Below, piece after piece: positions 33,539-41,966 of a DNA stretch of 44,708 nucleotides. The DNA comes from Sphingobacteriaceae bacterium (GTDB lineage: Bacteria > Bacteroidota > Bacteroidia > B-17B0 > Aurantibacillaceae), in the NCBI GenBank assembly GCA_947480015.1, contig CANKBS010000030.1, positions 1-44,708 of the forward strand, written 5' to 3'. A model generated the notes under the pieces. It was not told the DNA's origin and searched no databases. It was given only the letters and a program-made list of their open reading frames with translations. Made by a program: the position numbers and the translations under genes. Numbering within the stretch: the first letter of the stretch is position 1; each line of letters starts with the position of its first letter.

Positions 33539-33569
33539 TTTGAGTTCTCTTGTATGAAATTTAAATTGA
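33539..33569 (+). promoter_or_regulatory. Possible Bacteroidota-type promoter before MBOAT copy 2
   Basis: TTTG at 33539-33542, a 19-base spacer and TAAATTGA at 33562-33569 partly match the Bacteroidota TTTG-N19-TAnnTTTG pattern. The predicted start would fall about 14 bases before the ATG at 33590. The -7 box misses two of its conserved positions, so this is a weak call in AT-rich DNA. Confidence 0.22.
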
Positions 33570-33589
33570 GAAAAGAATAAACAGACCTG

Positions 33590-35032
33590 ATGCTTTTTAA
33601 CTCCCTTAGTTTCGCTCTATTTTTGTCTGTCGTGTTTGTCGTATATTGGTATCTCACAAATAATAATCTAAGGCTGCAAAATATACTGCTACTGGCAGCT
33701 AGCTACTTTTTTTATTCTTGTTGGGACTGGCGTTTCCTATTTCTGCTGATATTTTCCACACTCTTGGATTATTTTACGGGAATAAAAATGCAAGACGCAG
33801 GAAGCAAAATAAGTAGGAAAAATTGGTTTTGGTTGAGCATCATTGTAAACTTAGGTTTTCTAGGTGTTTTTAAATATTATAATTTTTTTGCTGACACTTT
33901 TGCCGAGGTAATGTCGCATGCCGGCATTGAAGTTAATCCGTTTACGATCCAGGTAATTCTTCCTGTTGGAATCTCCTTTTACACATTTCACGGCTTATCT
34001 TACGTCATAGATATATATAAGCGCAAAATTATACCCGAATATAACTTCGTAGATTACGCCGTTTTTGTCAGCTTTTTTCCTCTGTTAGTAGCGGGTCCAA
34101 TTGAAAGAGCCACACACCTCCTACCACAAATAAAAAAGCCAAGAGTGTTTGACTACGCGAAGGCGATTGATGGTTTGCGCCAGATTCTTTGGGGCTTATT
34201 CAAAAAAGTTGTCATTGCTGACAATTGTGCTGTAATTGCTAACAGGATATTTGATCTAAGCGACGATCTTTCAGGAAGTACGCTGTTAGTGGGAGCACTC
34301 TTTTTTACTTTCCAAATTTATTGCGATTTTTCCGGATATTCGGACATTGCTTTGGGTACAGCTCGACTATTTGGCATAGAACTCTTAAGAAATTTCGCTT
34401 TTCCTTATTTTTCAAGAGATATCGCTGAATTCTGGAGGCGTTGGCACATTTCACTTTCATCATGGTTCAAAGATTACCTCTACATTCCACTTGGTGGAAG
34501 TAAAGGTGGAACCTGGATGAAAATTAGAAATACTATTTTCATTTTTCTTGTAAGCGGGTTTTGGCATGGCGCAAACTGGACTTTTATTGCATGGGGGTTA
34601 TTGAATGCCTTGTATATCATTCCATCGATAGTCTTAAACACCAATAGAAACAATATGGATATTGTGGCTTCAGGAAAATACTTGCCTACAGCGAAGGAGG
34701 CGTTATCCATAGGCACCACTTTTATATTAACTTTATTTGCCTGGATTTTCTTCCGGTCAGATAGTATTAGTTCAGCATTTACATACATTACTAACATTTT
34801 TAAACCATCTCTATTTACAATTCCATCTATTCGTTCTTCTAATTTATTTTTATTGCTTACCTTTTTTACAATTGTGGAGTGGATATGCCGAAACAAAAAA
34901 CATTGTTTGGAATTTGACCATCATTTATTTGTTAAACCACTGCGCATAACAATCTATTTAGTATTAACTTACTGCATTTTATTTAATTTAAAATTTCACG
35001 AAGAATCAGAATTCATCTACTTTCAATTTTAA
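33590..35032 (+). CDS. MBOAT-family O-acyltransferase (AlgI-like), copy 2
   Basis: A 480-residue multi-spanning MBOAT protein starting MLFNSLSFALFLSVV. It contains YFSRDIAEFWRRWHISLSSW, KDYLYIPLGGSK and the invariant-histidine motif GFWHGANW (H326). The same motifs, start and EFIYFQF C-terminus as the MBOAT at 28324 show that the two are paralogues, but they are well diverged in between, so the duplication is not recent. It should supply acetyl groups to a second periplasmic acetyltransferase; the SGNH-like protein 5 bp downstream is the obvious partner. A second O-acetylation position or a second sugar is implied. Confidence 0.92.
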   Translation: MLFNSLSFALFLSVVFVVYWYLTNNNLRLQNILLLAASYFFYSCWDWRFLFLLIFSTLLDYFTGIKMQDAGSKISRKNWFWLSIIVNLGFLGVFKYYNFFADTFAEVMSHAGIEVNPFTIQVILPVGISFYTFHGLSYVIDIYKRKIIPEYNFVDYAVFVSFFPLLVAGPIERATHLLPQIKKPRVFDYAKAIDGLRQILWGLFKKVVIADNCAVIANRIFDLSDDLSGSTLLVGALFFTFQIYCDFSGYSDIALGTARLFGIELLRNFAFPYFSRDIAEFWRRWHISLSSWFKDYLYIPLGGSKGGTWMKIRNTIFIFLVSGFWHGANWTFIAWGLLNALYIIPSIVLNTNRNNMDIVASGKYLPTAKEALSIGTTFILTLFAWIFFRSDSISSAFTYITNIFKPSLFTIPSIRSSNLFLLLTFFTIVEWICRNKKHCLEFDHHLFVKPLRITIYLVLTYCILFNLKFHEESEFIYFQF

Positions 35033-35037
35033 TTCTC

Positions 35038-35931
35038 TTGAATAAACTAATAAAAAACACGTTATTTTTTTTTATCTTGCTAATTGGAATTAGTTATCCG
35101 ATCTCCCATTACATCACGACTAATTTTAATACTGAAAATAAACAAAATTGGGTCTTGAAGATTTCAGATTATAATTTAGATTATGCTATTACCGGTTCAT
35201 CAAGAGTTGCTTATGTAATAGATGTGAAATCACTGGACTCTACGTATAATAAAAAAGGAATTAATATTGGAACTTCAGGAAGTTGTTTCGCGGAAGAGTA
35301 TTTAGTGTTATCTGAATTCATCTCAAAAAATAAAATATCCACACTAGTTTTAAATACTGATGAACTAAGCTTTGATTCAAAAAAAGGGTATAAATACCCT
35401 TTTCATGATTATGAGTTCCTGCATTTATTCGATAATTATAATGATGTTTTTTTTGACTATATTCCGAAATGGAAGTATTATTTATGGAAAATCATACCTA
35501 TAACAAAATACATTGAGTTTAATCAAAGATTTACTATTAGGAACCAATCTCTGCAGGATAATAATATGGGCTCAAATTTAGTAAATGATACCAAGCAGTA
35601 TAAACTTTTATTTTTAAAAGGACGACAATCTCAAATAAAGGAAATGGACGCCAAATATTTTTTCAAGATCATAGATCTCTGCGGCCGTAATAAAATTAAA
35701 GTAATTCTTATAACCACGCCTATTTACTGTACAAAGGAGGAAACCAACAAATCCAACTTCAAACACTATATTGATTCTGTTTCGGAAAAATTGAAGGTGA
35801 AGTACTATGATTTTGATCGCTTAATAGAGGTTAAGCGAAGTCTTTTTAATGATAGTACACATACGAGTAGTGAGGGTTCAATAATCTATTCACGCAATCT
35901 TGGCAGACAATTGAAAATAGATGGGGAGTAA
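35038..35931 (+). CDS. Membrane-anchored SGNH-like protein, partner of MBOAT copy 2
   Basis: A 297-residue protein with an N-terminal anchor (about 4-23) and an extracytoplasmic domain. TGSSR (52-56) is an SGNH/DltD-like block I, GTSGSCFAEEYL follows, VILITTPIYC is the third strand and DSTHTSSEGS (about 276-285) supplies the block V aspartate and histidine. The start is a TTG at 35038: the hydrophobic anchor begins four codons later and no ATG fits. It is shorter than and unlike the AlgJ-like protein at 29823, so the two modules recruited different partner families. It lies 5 bp after the second MBOAT gene. Confidence 0.68.
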   Translation: MNKLIKNTLFFFILLIGISYPISHYITTNFNTENKQNWVLKISDYNLDYAITGSSRVAYVIDVKSLDSTYNKKGINIGTSGSCFAEEYLVLSEFISKNKISTLVLNTDELSFDSKKGYKYPFHDYEFLHLFDNYNDVFFDYIPKWKYYLWKIIPITKYIEFNQRFTIRNQSLQDNNMGSNLVNDTKQYKLLFLKGRQSQIKEMDAKYFFKIIDLCGRNKIKVILITTPIYCTKEETNKSNFKHYIDSVSEKLKVKYYDFDRLIEVKRSLFNDSTHTSSEGSIIYSRNLGRQLKIDGE

Positions 35932-35949
35932 CTTTTAACTTGGTTTAAT

Positions 35950-37188
35950 TTGAAAAAAAGTGTATTAATAGTTTGTTTCGATTTCCCTCCGCACGCGGAA
36001 ATTGGAGGAAGGCGATGGGCGAAATTTGCAAAAAGTTTGCTTAAATTTGGCTACGAGGTTTCGATCCTTACAAACACTCTATCGAAAAATGATACATCGT
36101 TCCATTGGATAACCGAAGAAGAATCGAGGCGTTTGACCTACTACTTCATCAAGCCAAACGCAATTTCCACTTGGTTACGTCATTCTGATTCTTTTTTATC
36201 TCCTTTTAAATTTAGGATTGCGAAATATTTGCTAAGTGTTCTGTTTAAAGGTTCTATATACGATCTATCTATCGGCCTTAAATACCGATTTGAAAAAAAG
36301 ATGGTTCAGATTCTTGAGAAAGAAAAGCATAAAACCATAATAGTTACAGGCGCACCCTTTAACCTTCTTTTTTATTCAGCATGTTTAAAAAAGAAATTAC
36401 CCGGCATCAACTTGATCTGTGATTTCCGTGACCCTTGGCTTTCAGCTGAAAATTATGGGATGAAAACTCTCACTAAAACGAGGAAAGCCAAAGAAGAATT
36501 CAAATTCCAGACTGTTGTTAAATACGCTGACGTTATTACCGCTCCAAATGCGTTTATGCTCGAGGATATTAAAGATGAGTCCGGCTGGTTAAGTAATAAA
36601 ACTAGATTTGTTGAATTGCCGCACGCTTTTGACCCTGATGATTACAAAGTGATTGAAAGTATTCAAAAAAATAAAAATGTAATAACCATTATTTATGCCG
36701 GTGCTTTATACATGGGAATTGAACCTTGGTTACAATCAATTTCATATTATTTGAACCAAATCAATAGTAAAAGTAAAGCGAATAAAATAGTCTTAAAAAT
36801 TTACACGCCGCATACTGATTTTTACAAACAATGCCGGATCAAAAACGATTATATAGCCGTGTCAGATGCAATTGGATCCATGATTTTTGAAGAAATAGCG
36901 AAGGCAGATTTAATTTTGATTTTACTTGCTCCGCATAATAAAAACTTTGTCACTTCTAAATTCTACGAATATATGCCCTACAAAAAACCATTTTTGTATC
37001 ATGGTCCGGAAGGTTTTGTTTCAAATAAAATTGAAAGAGAGGGTCTGGGTTTTTGTTTAAAAAATGTGAATACCTTGTCAGAAATTCAGATTAAATTACA
37101 TAATACCAATTTTTCTTCAAGCATAGAAGGATTTACTTTTGCTAGTATAACTAGATCAATCTTATTAAAATTAATCGAAAATAATTAA
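35950..37188 (+). CDS. GT4-like glycosyltransferase
   Basis: A 412-residue GT-B glycosyltransferase. The N-terminus SVLIVCFDFPPHAEIGGRRW (4-23) is the glycine-loop start usual in GT4, VITAPNAFMLEDI is the interdomain strand and VELPHAFDPDDY is the start of the donor-binding half. FVTSKFYEYMPYKKPFLY corresponds to the E-x7-E-like donor site (S-K-x-Y-E-Y). It begins with TTG at 35950; the sequence starts exactly at the expected first strand, so this non-ATG start is convincing. It follows the SGNH gene by 18 bp and precedes the asparagine-synthase gene by 11 bp. Donor sugar unknown. Confidence 0.82.
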   Translation: MKKSVLIVCFDFPPHAEIGGRRWAKFAKSLLKFGYEVSILTNTLSKNDTSFHWITEEESRRLTYYFIKPNAISTWLRHSDSFLSPFKFRIAKYLLSVLFKGSIYDLSIGLKYRFEKKMVQILEKEKHKTIIVTGAPFNLLFYSACLKKKLPGINLICDFRDPWLSAENYGMKTLTKTRKAKEEFKFQTVVKYADVITAPNAFMLEDIKDESGWLSNKTRFVELPHAFDPDDYKVIESIQKNKNVITIIYAGALYMGIEPWLQSISYYLNQINSKSKANKIVLKIYTPHTDFYKQCRIKNDYIAVSDAIGSMIFEEIAKADLILILLAPHNKNFVTSKFYEYMPYKKPFLYHGPEGFVSNKIEREGLGFCLKNVNTLSEIQIKLHNTNFSSSIEGFTFASITRSILLKLIENN

Positions 37189-37199
37189 ATTAATAACGT

Positions 37200-39152
37200 A
37201 TGTGTGGAATTGCCGGAATTATAAGCTTAAATAGAAGCCAAATAGAGCAAGACGAGATTGTACGGATGCTCGATGCTATGCAGCACAGGGGGCCTGATGG
37301 TGAGGGCTTTTTAATTTCCAACAATTTTTCTTTTTACGATAGTTTAAAAAACGAAAGGCCTGAGGCGTATTTCCAATATGCCGAGCATTCACAATCATTA
37401 GTACTGGGTCATAGGCGCCTTTCTATTTTGGACTTAGACCTAAAGGCTTCTCAGCCAATGACGGAAAGTTCAAAAAGATATTGGATTGTATTTAACGGAG
37501 AAATTTATAATCATGTTGATCTAAGGCAGGAGTTAAAAAACAAGGGTTATGAATTCAAAACTGATCATTCCGACACCGAGGTGATATTAAATGCCTATGC
37601 TTGTTGGGGTGTGGAATGTCTGCAAAAACTTAATGGCATGTGGGCTTTTTCTATATGGGATAAACAGGAAAATACATTTTTTATTTCCAGAGACCGCGCA
37701 GGAAAAAAACCTTTTTACTATACCGAATGCGATGGCAATTTCTATTTTGCAAGCGAAGTTCAAGCGCTGCTAACAGTAAAAAAAATACCCCGTGAAATTA
37801 ATAACAGAGCAGTTTATGACTTCCTCACATATATGATGGTGCCGGCGCCAAACACTATTTTTAAAAATATTTTTAAACTACCCGCTGCGCATTACATACT
37901 TTTTAAACCTGGTGAAGCACTACAAATTAAGCAATACTGGAGCCCGCTAAACAATGAAGCGTATCATAAGGGGACTGAAAAACAAATAGTAGAAGAATTG
38001 AGAGAATTACTCTATGCTTCAACAGAACTAAGAATGGCGGCAGATGTAGGGGTAGGCGTTTTATTAAGTGGGGGATTAGATAGCAGTGTGAATCTCGCTT
38101 GTCTAAGTAAATTTTCCAATATACCTATAAAAGCGTTTAGTGTTGGTTTTGAAAGTAAGAACGGATATAAGAATGAGTTTGAATATGCTCGCAAAGTAGC
38201 TAAGCATTTTAATGCCGATTATCATGAGCTATTAATAAGTGAACAACAGTTTATTGATTTTTTACCAGAGATGGTTCGATTGCAGGGAGAGCCAATTGCA
38301 GATCCTGCTAATATCCCCATTTATTATATCGCAAAAATAGCGCGTGAACAAAATGTAAAAGTTTTATTGGGTGGTGAGGGTAGCGACGAATTGTTTATTG
38401 GCTATCAACATTGGAAGTTAGCAAGACATTTTGCTAATGCGATGGAAGGAAAACCTCTTCTTGCAAAATTAGCTGGTATTTTACATCAAAACTCACCTGC
38501 AAAAAGTAAGCGAACGATATATCTGGATTGGTATAATAAAGTAGTAAAGAATCAACCAGTATTTTGGAGTGGAACAGAATTACATACAGAAAAAGAAAAG
38601 AAAGGCTTGCTAAGTAATGATTTTCTCGATAGTCTTGGAGAGTATACTTCTTTTGATCCGATGGCTAATTTATATCAGACCTTTAAATCTAAAAACAAAT
38701 TGGATTTTTATGACTGGATGACGGCTGCGGATCTTCAACACCGGTTGCCCGATCTTTTGTTGGCGAGGCTTGATCGCATGACGATGGCAGCTTCGGTAGA
38801 AGCACGAAATCCTTTTTTAGATGTTAATCTTATGGAATTTGCCATGAAGATTCCTCCTGGTTTAAAAACCAAGAACAATCAGGAAAAATATATTTTAAAA
38901 AAGGCATTTGAAGGAATTTTGCCAGAGGAAATCATCTACAGGAATAAGGACAGTTTTACGGTACCTCTTCCACAACTTTTAAGTAATAGCACTTTCAAAG
39001 AACAGAATATTTCAACAATAGAACGGTTTAACACACACACACATATTTTTTCCGCCGAATTTATAACCAACTTAAAAAAGGATGAACGAAGCGATAGGAT
39101 TTGGAATATTATCAATTTAGCCTCTTGGTATAACGCATTAACGGCTGACTAA
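37200..39152 (+). CDS. asnB: Glutamine-dependent asparagine synthase-like amidotransferase (AsnB)
   Basis: A 650-residue two-domain enzyme. It starts MCGIAGI, so the N-terminal glutaminase cysteine C2 is exposed after methionine removal. HRGPDGEG and FNGEIYNH complete the glutaminase site. The synthetase domain has the PP-loop SGGLDSS (290-296) and ARNPFLD. In glycan clusters such proteins (for example WbpS) amidate carboxyl groups of uronic acids rather than aspartate. Here diacetamido-uronate and nonulosonate carboxyls are available substrates. It is flanked by glycosyltransferases. A housekeeping AsnB cannot be excluded from sequence, but the position argues for glycan amidation. Confidence 0.85.
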   Translation: MCGIAGIISLNRSQIEQDEIVRMLDAMQHRGPDGEGFLISNNFSFYDSLKNERPEAYFQYAEHSQSLVLGHRRLSILDLDLKASQPMTESSKRYWIVFNGEIYNHVDLRQELKNKGYEFKTDHSDTEVILNAYACWGVECLQKLNGMWAFSIWDKQENTFFISRDRAGKKPFYYTECDGNFYFASEVQALLTVKKIPREINNRAVYDFLTYMMVPAPNTIFKNIFKLPAAHYILFKPGEALQIKQYWSPLNNEAYHKGTEKQIVEELRELLYASTELRMAADVGVGVLLSGGLDSSVNLACLSKFSNIPIKAFSVGFESKNGYKNEFEYARKVAKHFNADYHELLISEQQFIDFLPEMVRLQGEPIADPANIPIYYIAKIAREQNVKVLLGGEGSDELFIGYQHWKLARHFANAMEGKPLLAKLAGILHQNSPAKSKRTIYLDWYNKVVKNQPVFWSGTELHTEKEKKGLLSNDFLDSLGEYTSFDPMANLYQTFKSKNKLDFYDWMTAADLQHRLPDLLLARLDRMTMAASVEARNPFLDVNLMEFAMKIPPGLKTKNNQEKYILKKAFEGILPEEIIYRNKDSFTVPLPQLLSNSTFKEQNISTIERFNTHTHIFSAEFITNLKKDERSDRIWNIINLASWYNALTAD

Positions 39153-39187
39153 ACTGTCTCAATACTTTTATCAACACTTGGTCCAGA

Positions 39188-40249
39188 ATGGACACATCAA
39201 AAGATATTAAAATACCTAAGGTTTTAGCAATCAGAACAGATTTTCAGCATCATGGGGAAGATTTTGGTTATAAACAAATTTTGAAATTTACGCAGCCATT
39301 TAAGGTGATTGGTGTGAATGAGAGAAATGCTGCCGAAAAAACACCAAGCATCAAAAAAAAATATCTATGGTTGTTTGAATTCGATCTGCTTAAATATAGC
39401 AAGGACATTGACCTAGTACATATTTTATATGGTGAAGATTATTACCGATGGAGTTACCGTTTATTTAAAAAACCACTAGTTGTTACCTTTCACCAACCTG
39501 CCGATATTTTAGAACGCGAGGTTCTTTATGGCGATTACCGCGGCCGTATTGGTAGAATAACGCATATAGTAAATAAAAACCGGTTTAAACATTTAGTTGC
39601 GGCAATCGTTACAAATAAAACTCAAATTGACGTCTTAAAAAAAGTAATGCCGGAAGAAAGAATTCATTACATTCCATTGGGAATACATGTTGAACGATTA
39701 AATACTAAGTTTTATCAAGGACTAACAGAAAATATAGATTACCAGACCACTAGTAATATTATTACCGTAGGTAATTGGATGAGGGATTGGGCCTTTTATT
39801 TGGAAACTGTTAAGCAATGTCCTGAATGGACCTTTCATCTAATTAACCGAAATATGGATAAGGCATTCTTAAAAACGCTTCCTTCAAATGTTAAGTATTA
39901 TGACGATATTTCTGATGCGGAAATGTTTAATTTATATCTTAGTAGCAGTTTTCAATTTTTGCCCTTAGTCGCACTTGCAGGAAGCAATGCATTCATACAG
40001 GGCCTTGGCTTAGGTTGCCCGATTGTGATGACGGATATAAATGCAGAGGAATTTGTAAATGACAAGGAAATAATCACACTGTATGAAAAAGGAAATGTTT
40101 TGGATTGTGTAAACAAAATGAAAGACATTATCATGCGAACTTCAGAAAAAAGGACGGAACTGAGAAAGAAAGCTAATAGTTACGCCAATCAATTTTCATG
40201 GGAGATGGCAGCAAATAAAACAATAGAACTTTATAAAAAATTAATATGA
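39188..40249 (+). CDS. GT-B glycosyltransferase
   Basis: A 353-residue GT-B glycosyltransferase. LVHILYGEDYYRWSYR and VVTFHQPADIL form the N-terminal acceptor domain, AIVTNKTQIDVLKKV the linker, and HYIPLGIHVERLN the start of the C-terminal domain. FQFLPLVALAGSNAFIQGLGLGCPIVMTD is the donor-binding region, with N/E-type residues in place of the usual E-x7-E. No signal peptide. Its stop overlaps the start of the dehydrogenase gene (ATGA), so both are probably translated together and may act on the same sugar. Confidence 0.8.
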   Translation: MDTSKDIKIPKVLAIRTDFQHHGEDFGYKQILKFTQPFKVIGVNERNAAEKTPSIKKKYLWLFEFDLLKYSKDIDLVHILYGEDYYRWSYRLFKKPLVVTFHQPADILEREVLYGDYRGRIGRITHIVNKNRFKHLVAAIVTNKTQIDVLKKVMPEERIHYIPLGIHVERLNTKFYQGLTENIDYQTTSNIITVGNWMRDWAFYLETVKQCPEWTFHLINRNMDKAFLKTLPSNVKYYDDISDAEMFNLYLSSSFQFLPLVALAGSNAFIQGLGLGCPIVMTDINAEEFVNDKEIITLYEKGNVLDCVNKMKDIIMRTSEKRTELRKKANSYANQFSWEMAANKTIELYKKLI

Positions 40250-41529
40250 ATATAGCAGTATTTGGATTAGGATATGTTGGAGTGGTGAATATCGCGTGTC
40301 TTTCTAAACTCAACCATAAAATTTATGGCTGTGATGTAAAGCCTCATAAAGCCGAATTAATTAACACCGGAAAGAGTACAATACTTGAACCTCAAGTTGA
40401 TGATTTGCTTGCAAAGGGTTACGCCAAAAGCAATATTATTGGCACTACAGATTCTTACCTATGTATTGAAAATACAAGTATGGCATTGGTCTGTGTTGGC
40501 ACACCAAGTGACGCTTCAGGAAAGGTTAACCTCAATTACATAATTAATACCGCTATTGAAATTGCCTCGGCTGTGAAGCGGTTTGAAAAGAAGTACACAC
40601 TTGTTATCAGAAGTACCATTCCGCCAGGCACAATTGAAAATACAATTATTCCGGAATTGCAAGGGGTGTTGGGTAAACAATTTGCAGATATGAGTGTTGT
40701 GTTTTTGCCTGAATTTTTAAGAGAAGGCAGCGCGGTAAAGGATTTTTTTCACGGCGCGCGAATTGTTATTGGCTTGAACGAAAAAGAAGAGGGAAAAAAT
40801 GAAATTTCTGAGGTGTTTAGGTTTTCAAATGAGATGGCACTTGTTTTTACCAATTATAAAACGGCAGAATTTGTGAAGTATGTGGATAATGCCTATCATG
40901 CCACAAAGGTGGCCTTTGCAAATGAGATTTATTCTATTGGTTCTAGTTTAGGTGTAAGGGTTAAAGAGGCTAATGATATTTTTTTAATGGATACGATTTT
41001 AAACGTTTCCGAACGATATCTAAGGCCAGGTGCTCCCTATGGCGGATCATGCCTGCCTAAGGATACTAGAGCAATTGTGCATCTCGCAAAACTTTCGAAT
41101 GTTGAAATCCCTTTTTTTAAAGGATTAATTGCCAGTAATCATGCACATCAGGAAAGGATGTTAACCAAAGCACTTTCATTTAATAAGAAAAATATCCTTA
41201 TTTATGGATTAACCTTCAAACAAAATACAGATGATATTAGAGAAAGTCCCTTTCTTTTCCTATTGAAAGCATTGCTTGAAAATAACCGGATGGTAAAAGT
41301 ATTCGATGCGGATTTAAACCTATTAGCCCTAAGGGTTGAATTTCCAGAAGTAATTAAATACGTGGAGAGTGATTTAGATAATTCAATAAAAAATGCGGAT
41401 ATCATTATTGTTAACAAATCCGACATTGAACGAGTTATAAAGGTGGGAGGAAAAGAAAAAATAATTCTTAATTGTTTTAATAATGAGGATTACTCAACAA
41501 TTGCCAGTAATGTTGTGAATTTATTCTAA
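40246..41529 (+). CDS. Nucleotide-sugar 6-dehydrogenase, GDP-mannose dehydrogenase (AlgD)-like
   Basis: A 427-residue UDP-glucose/GDP-mannose dehydrogenase family protein. GLGYVG (7-12) binds NAD. VCVGTPSDASGKVNLNYI, RSTIPPGT and FLPEFLREGSAVKDFF follow, then YVDNAYHATKVAFANEI. The catalytic cysteine is in YGGSCLPKDTRAI (C269). The GGSCLPKD form, the N-L-x-Y-I strand and the later LIASNHAHQ segment are closer to AlgD-type GDP-mannose dehydrogenases than to UDP-GlcNAc dehydrogenase WbpA (which has NPERxxPG). It should oxidise C6 to a uronic acid. It could supply ManA-type sugars to AsnB, or be the missing 6-dehydrogenase for WlbA; the sequence favours the former. Confidence 0.78.
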   Translation: MNIAVFGLGYVGVVNIACLSKLNHKIYGCDVKPHKAELINTGKSTILEPQVDDLLAKGYAKSNIIGTTDSYLCIENTSMALVCVGTPSDASGKVNLNYIINTAIEIASAVKRFEKKYTLVIRSTIPPGTIENTIIPELQGVLGKQFADMSVVFLPEFLREGSAVKDFFHGARIVIGLNEKEEGKNEISEVFRFSNEMALVFTNYKTAEFVKYVDNAYHATKVAFANEIYSIGSSLGVRVKEANDIFLMDTILNVSERYLRPGAPYGGSCLPKDTRAIVHLAKLSNVEIPFFKGLIASNHAHQERMLTKALSFNKKNILIYGLTFKQNTDDIRESPFLFLLKALLENNRMVKVFDADLNLLALRVEFPEVIKYVESDLDNSIKNADIIIVNKSDIERVIKVGGKEKIILNCFNNEDYSTIASNVVNLF

Positions 41530-41654
41530 TTCACTTATCACATTGTAGAATAGTCTTTTTAAAGTATAAAAATATTTAGTAAATTAATTTAATAGTTGGA
41601 CCACTTCCGAATAAATATTCTGAATAGCCTGCGCGGAATGGACGCTTCATCTGC
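41530..41654. other. Short AT-rich spacer before the acyltransferase remnant
   Basis: No gene is seen here. The frame of the downstream 103-codon reading frame is open from 41625 but the residues are not recognisable. The DNA looks like degraded sequence rather than a promoter. The transition from the AlgD-like gene to the acyltransferase and polymerase genes occurs here. Confidence 0.4.
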
Positions 41655-41966
41655 ATGGTGATTACATTTTGTTTCTGCGGTTACGGGCTTTATAAAAACC
41701 TAATGGATTTTAGATTTTTTTTCAATCGGTCAATATGGCCTAAACCTAATTTTTGTAGTTTCTCCTTTGCTTATTCCTTGCATAAATTAGGTGTATGGTC
41801 ATATTTACCTTTTGTATTGGGGCTTATTTACTATGTTTTAAGCATTTATGCCATTTCGTTAATCCTCTATGTGTTTTACGAAAATCAAATGAGGCATTTA
41901 AGGGAAGAATATTCTTTAAAAAACCACATCACTACAATTAAGTCATTTAACATGCTTAAAGGGTGA
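41655..41966 (+). pseudogene. Probable C-terminal remnant of an acyltransferase-3
   Basis: This 103-codon frame has no credible N-terminal signature, but its second half reads like the end of an acyltransferase-3/OafA protein: FAYSLHKLGVWSYLPFVLGL, then LSIYAISLILYVFYENQMR and a basic tail. The YENQMRHLRE part corresponds to the EkP-type ending of the family. The first 35 residues are cysteine- and phenylalanine-rich and do not look like a normal protein. It overlaps the start of an intact acyltransferase-3 by 4 bp (GTGA), so it may be what remains of an older acyltransferase, or a small real membrane protein translationally coupled to it. I favour the remnant. Confidence 0.42.

Noticed and set aside
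33539-33569. Strong promoter call for MBOAT copy 2
   Set aside because: Kept only as a low-confidence feature because the -7 box matches the Bacteroidota consensus poorly and such patterns arise by chance in AT-rich DNA.
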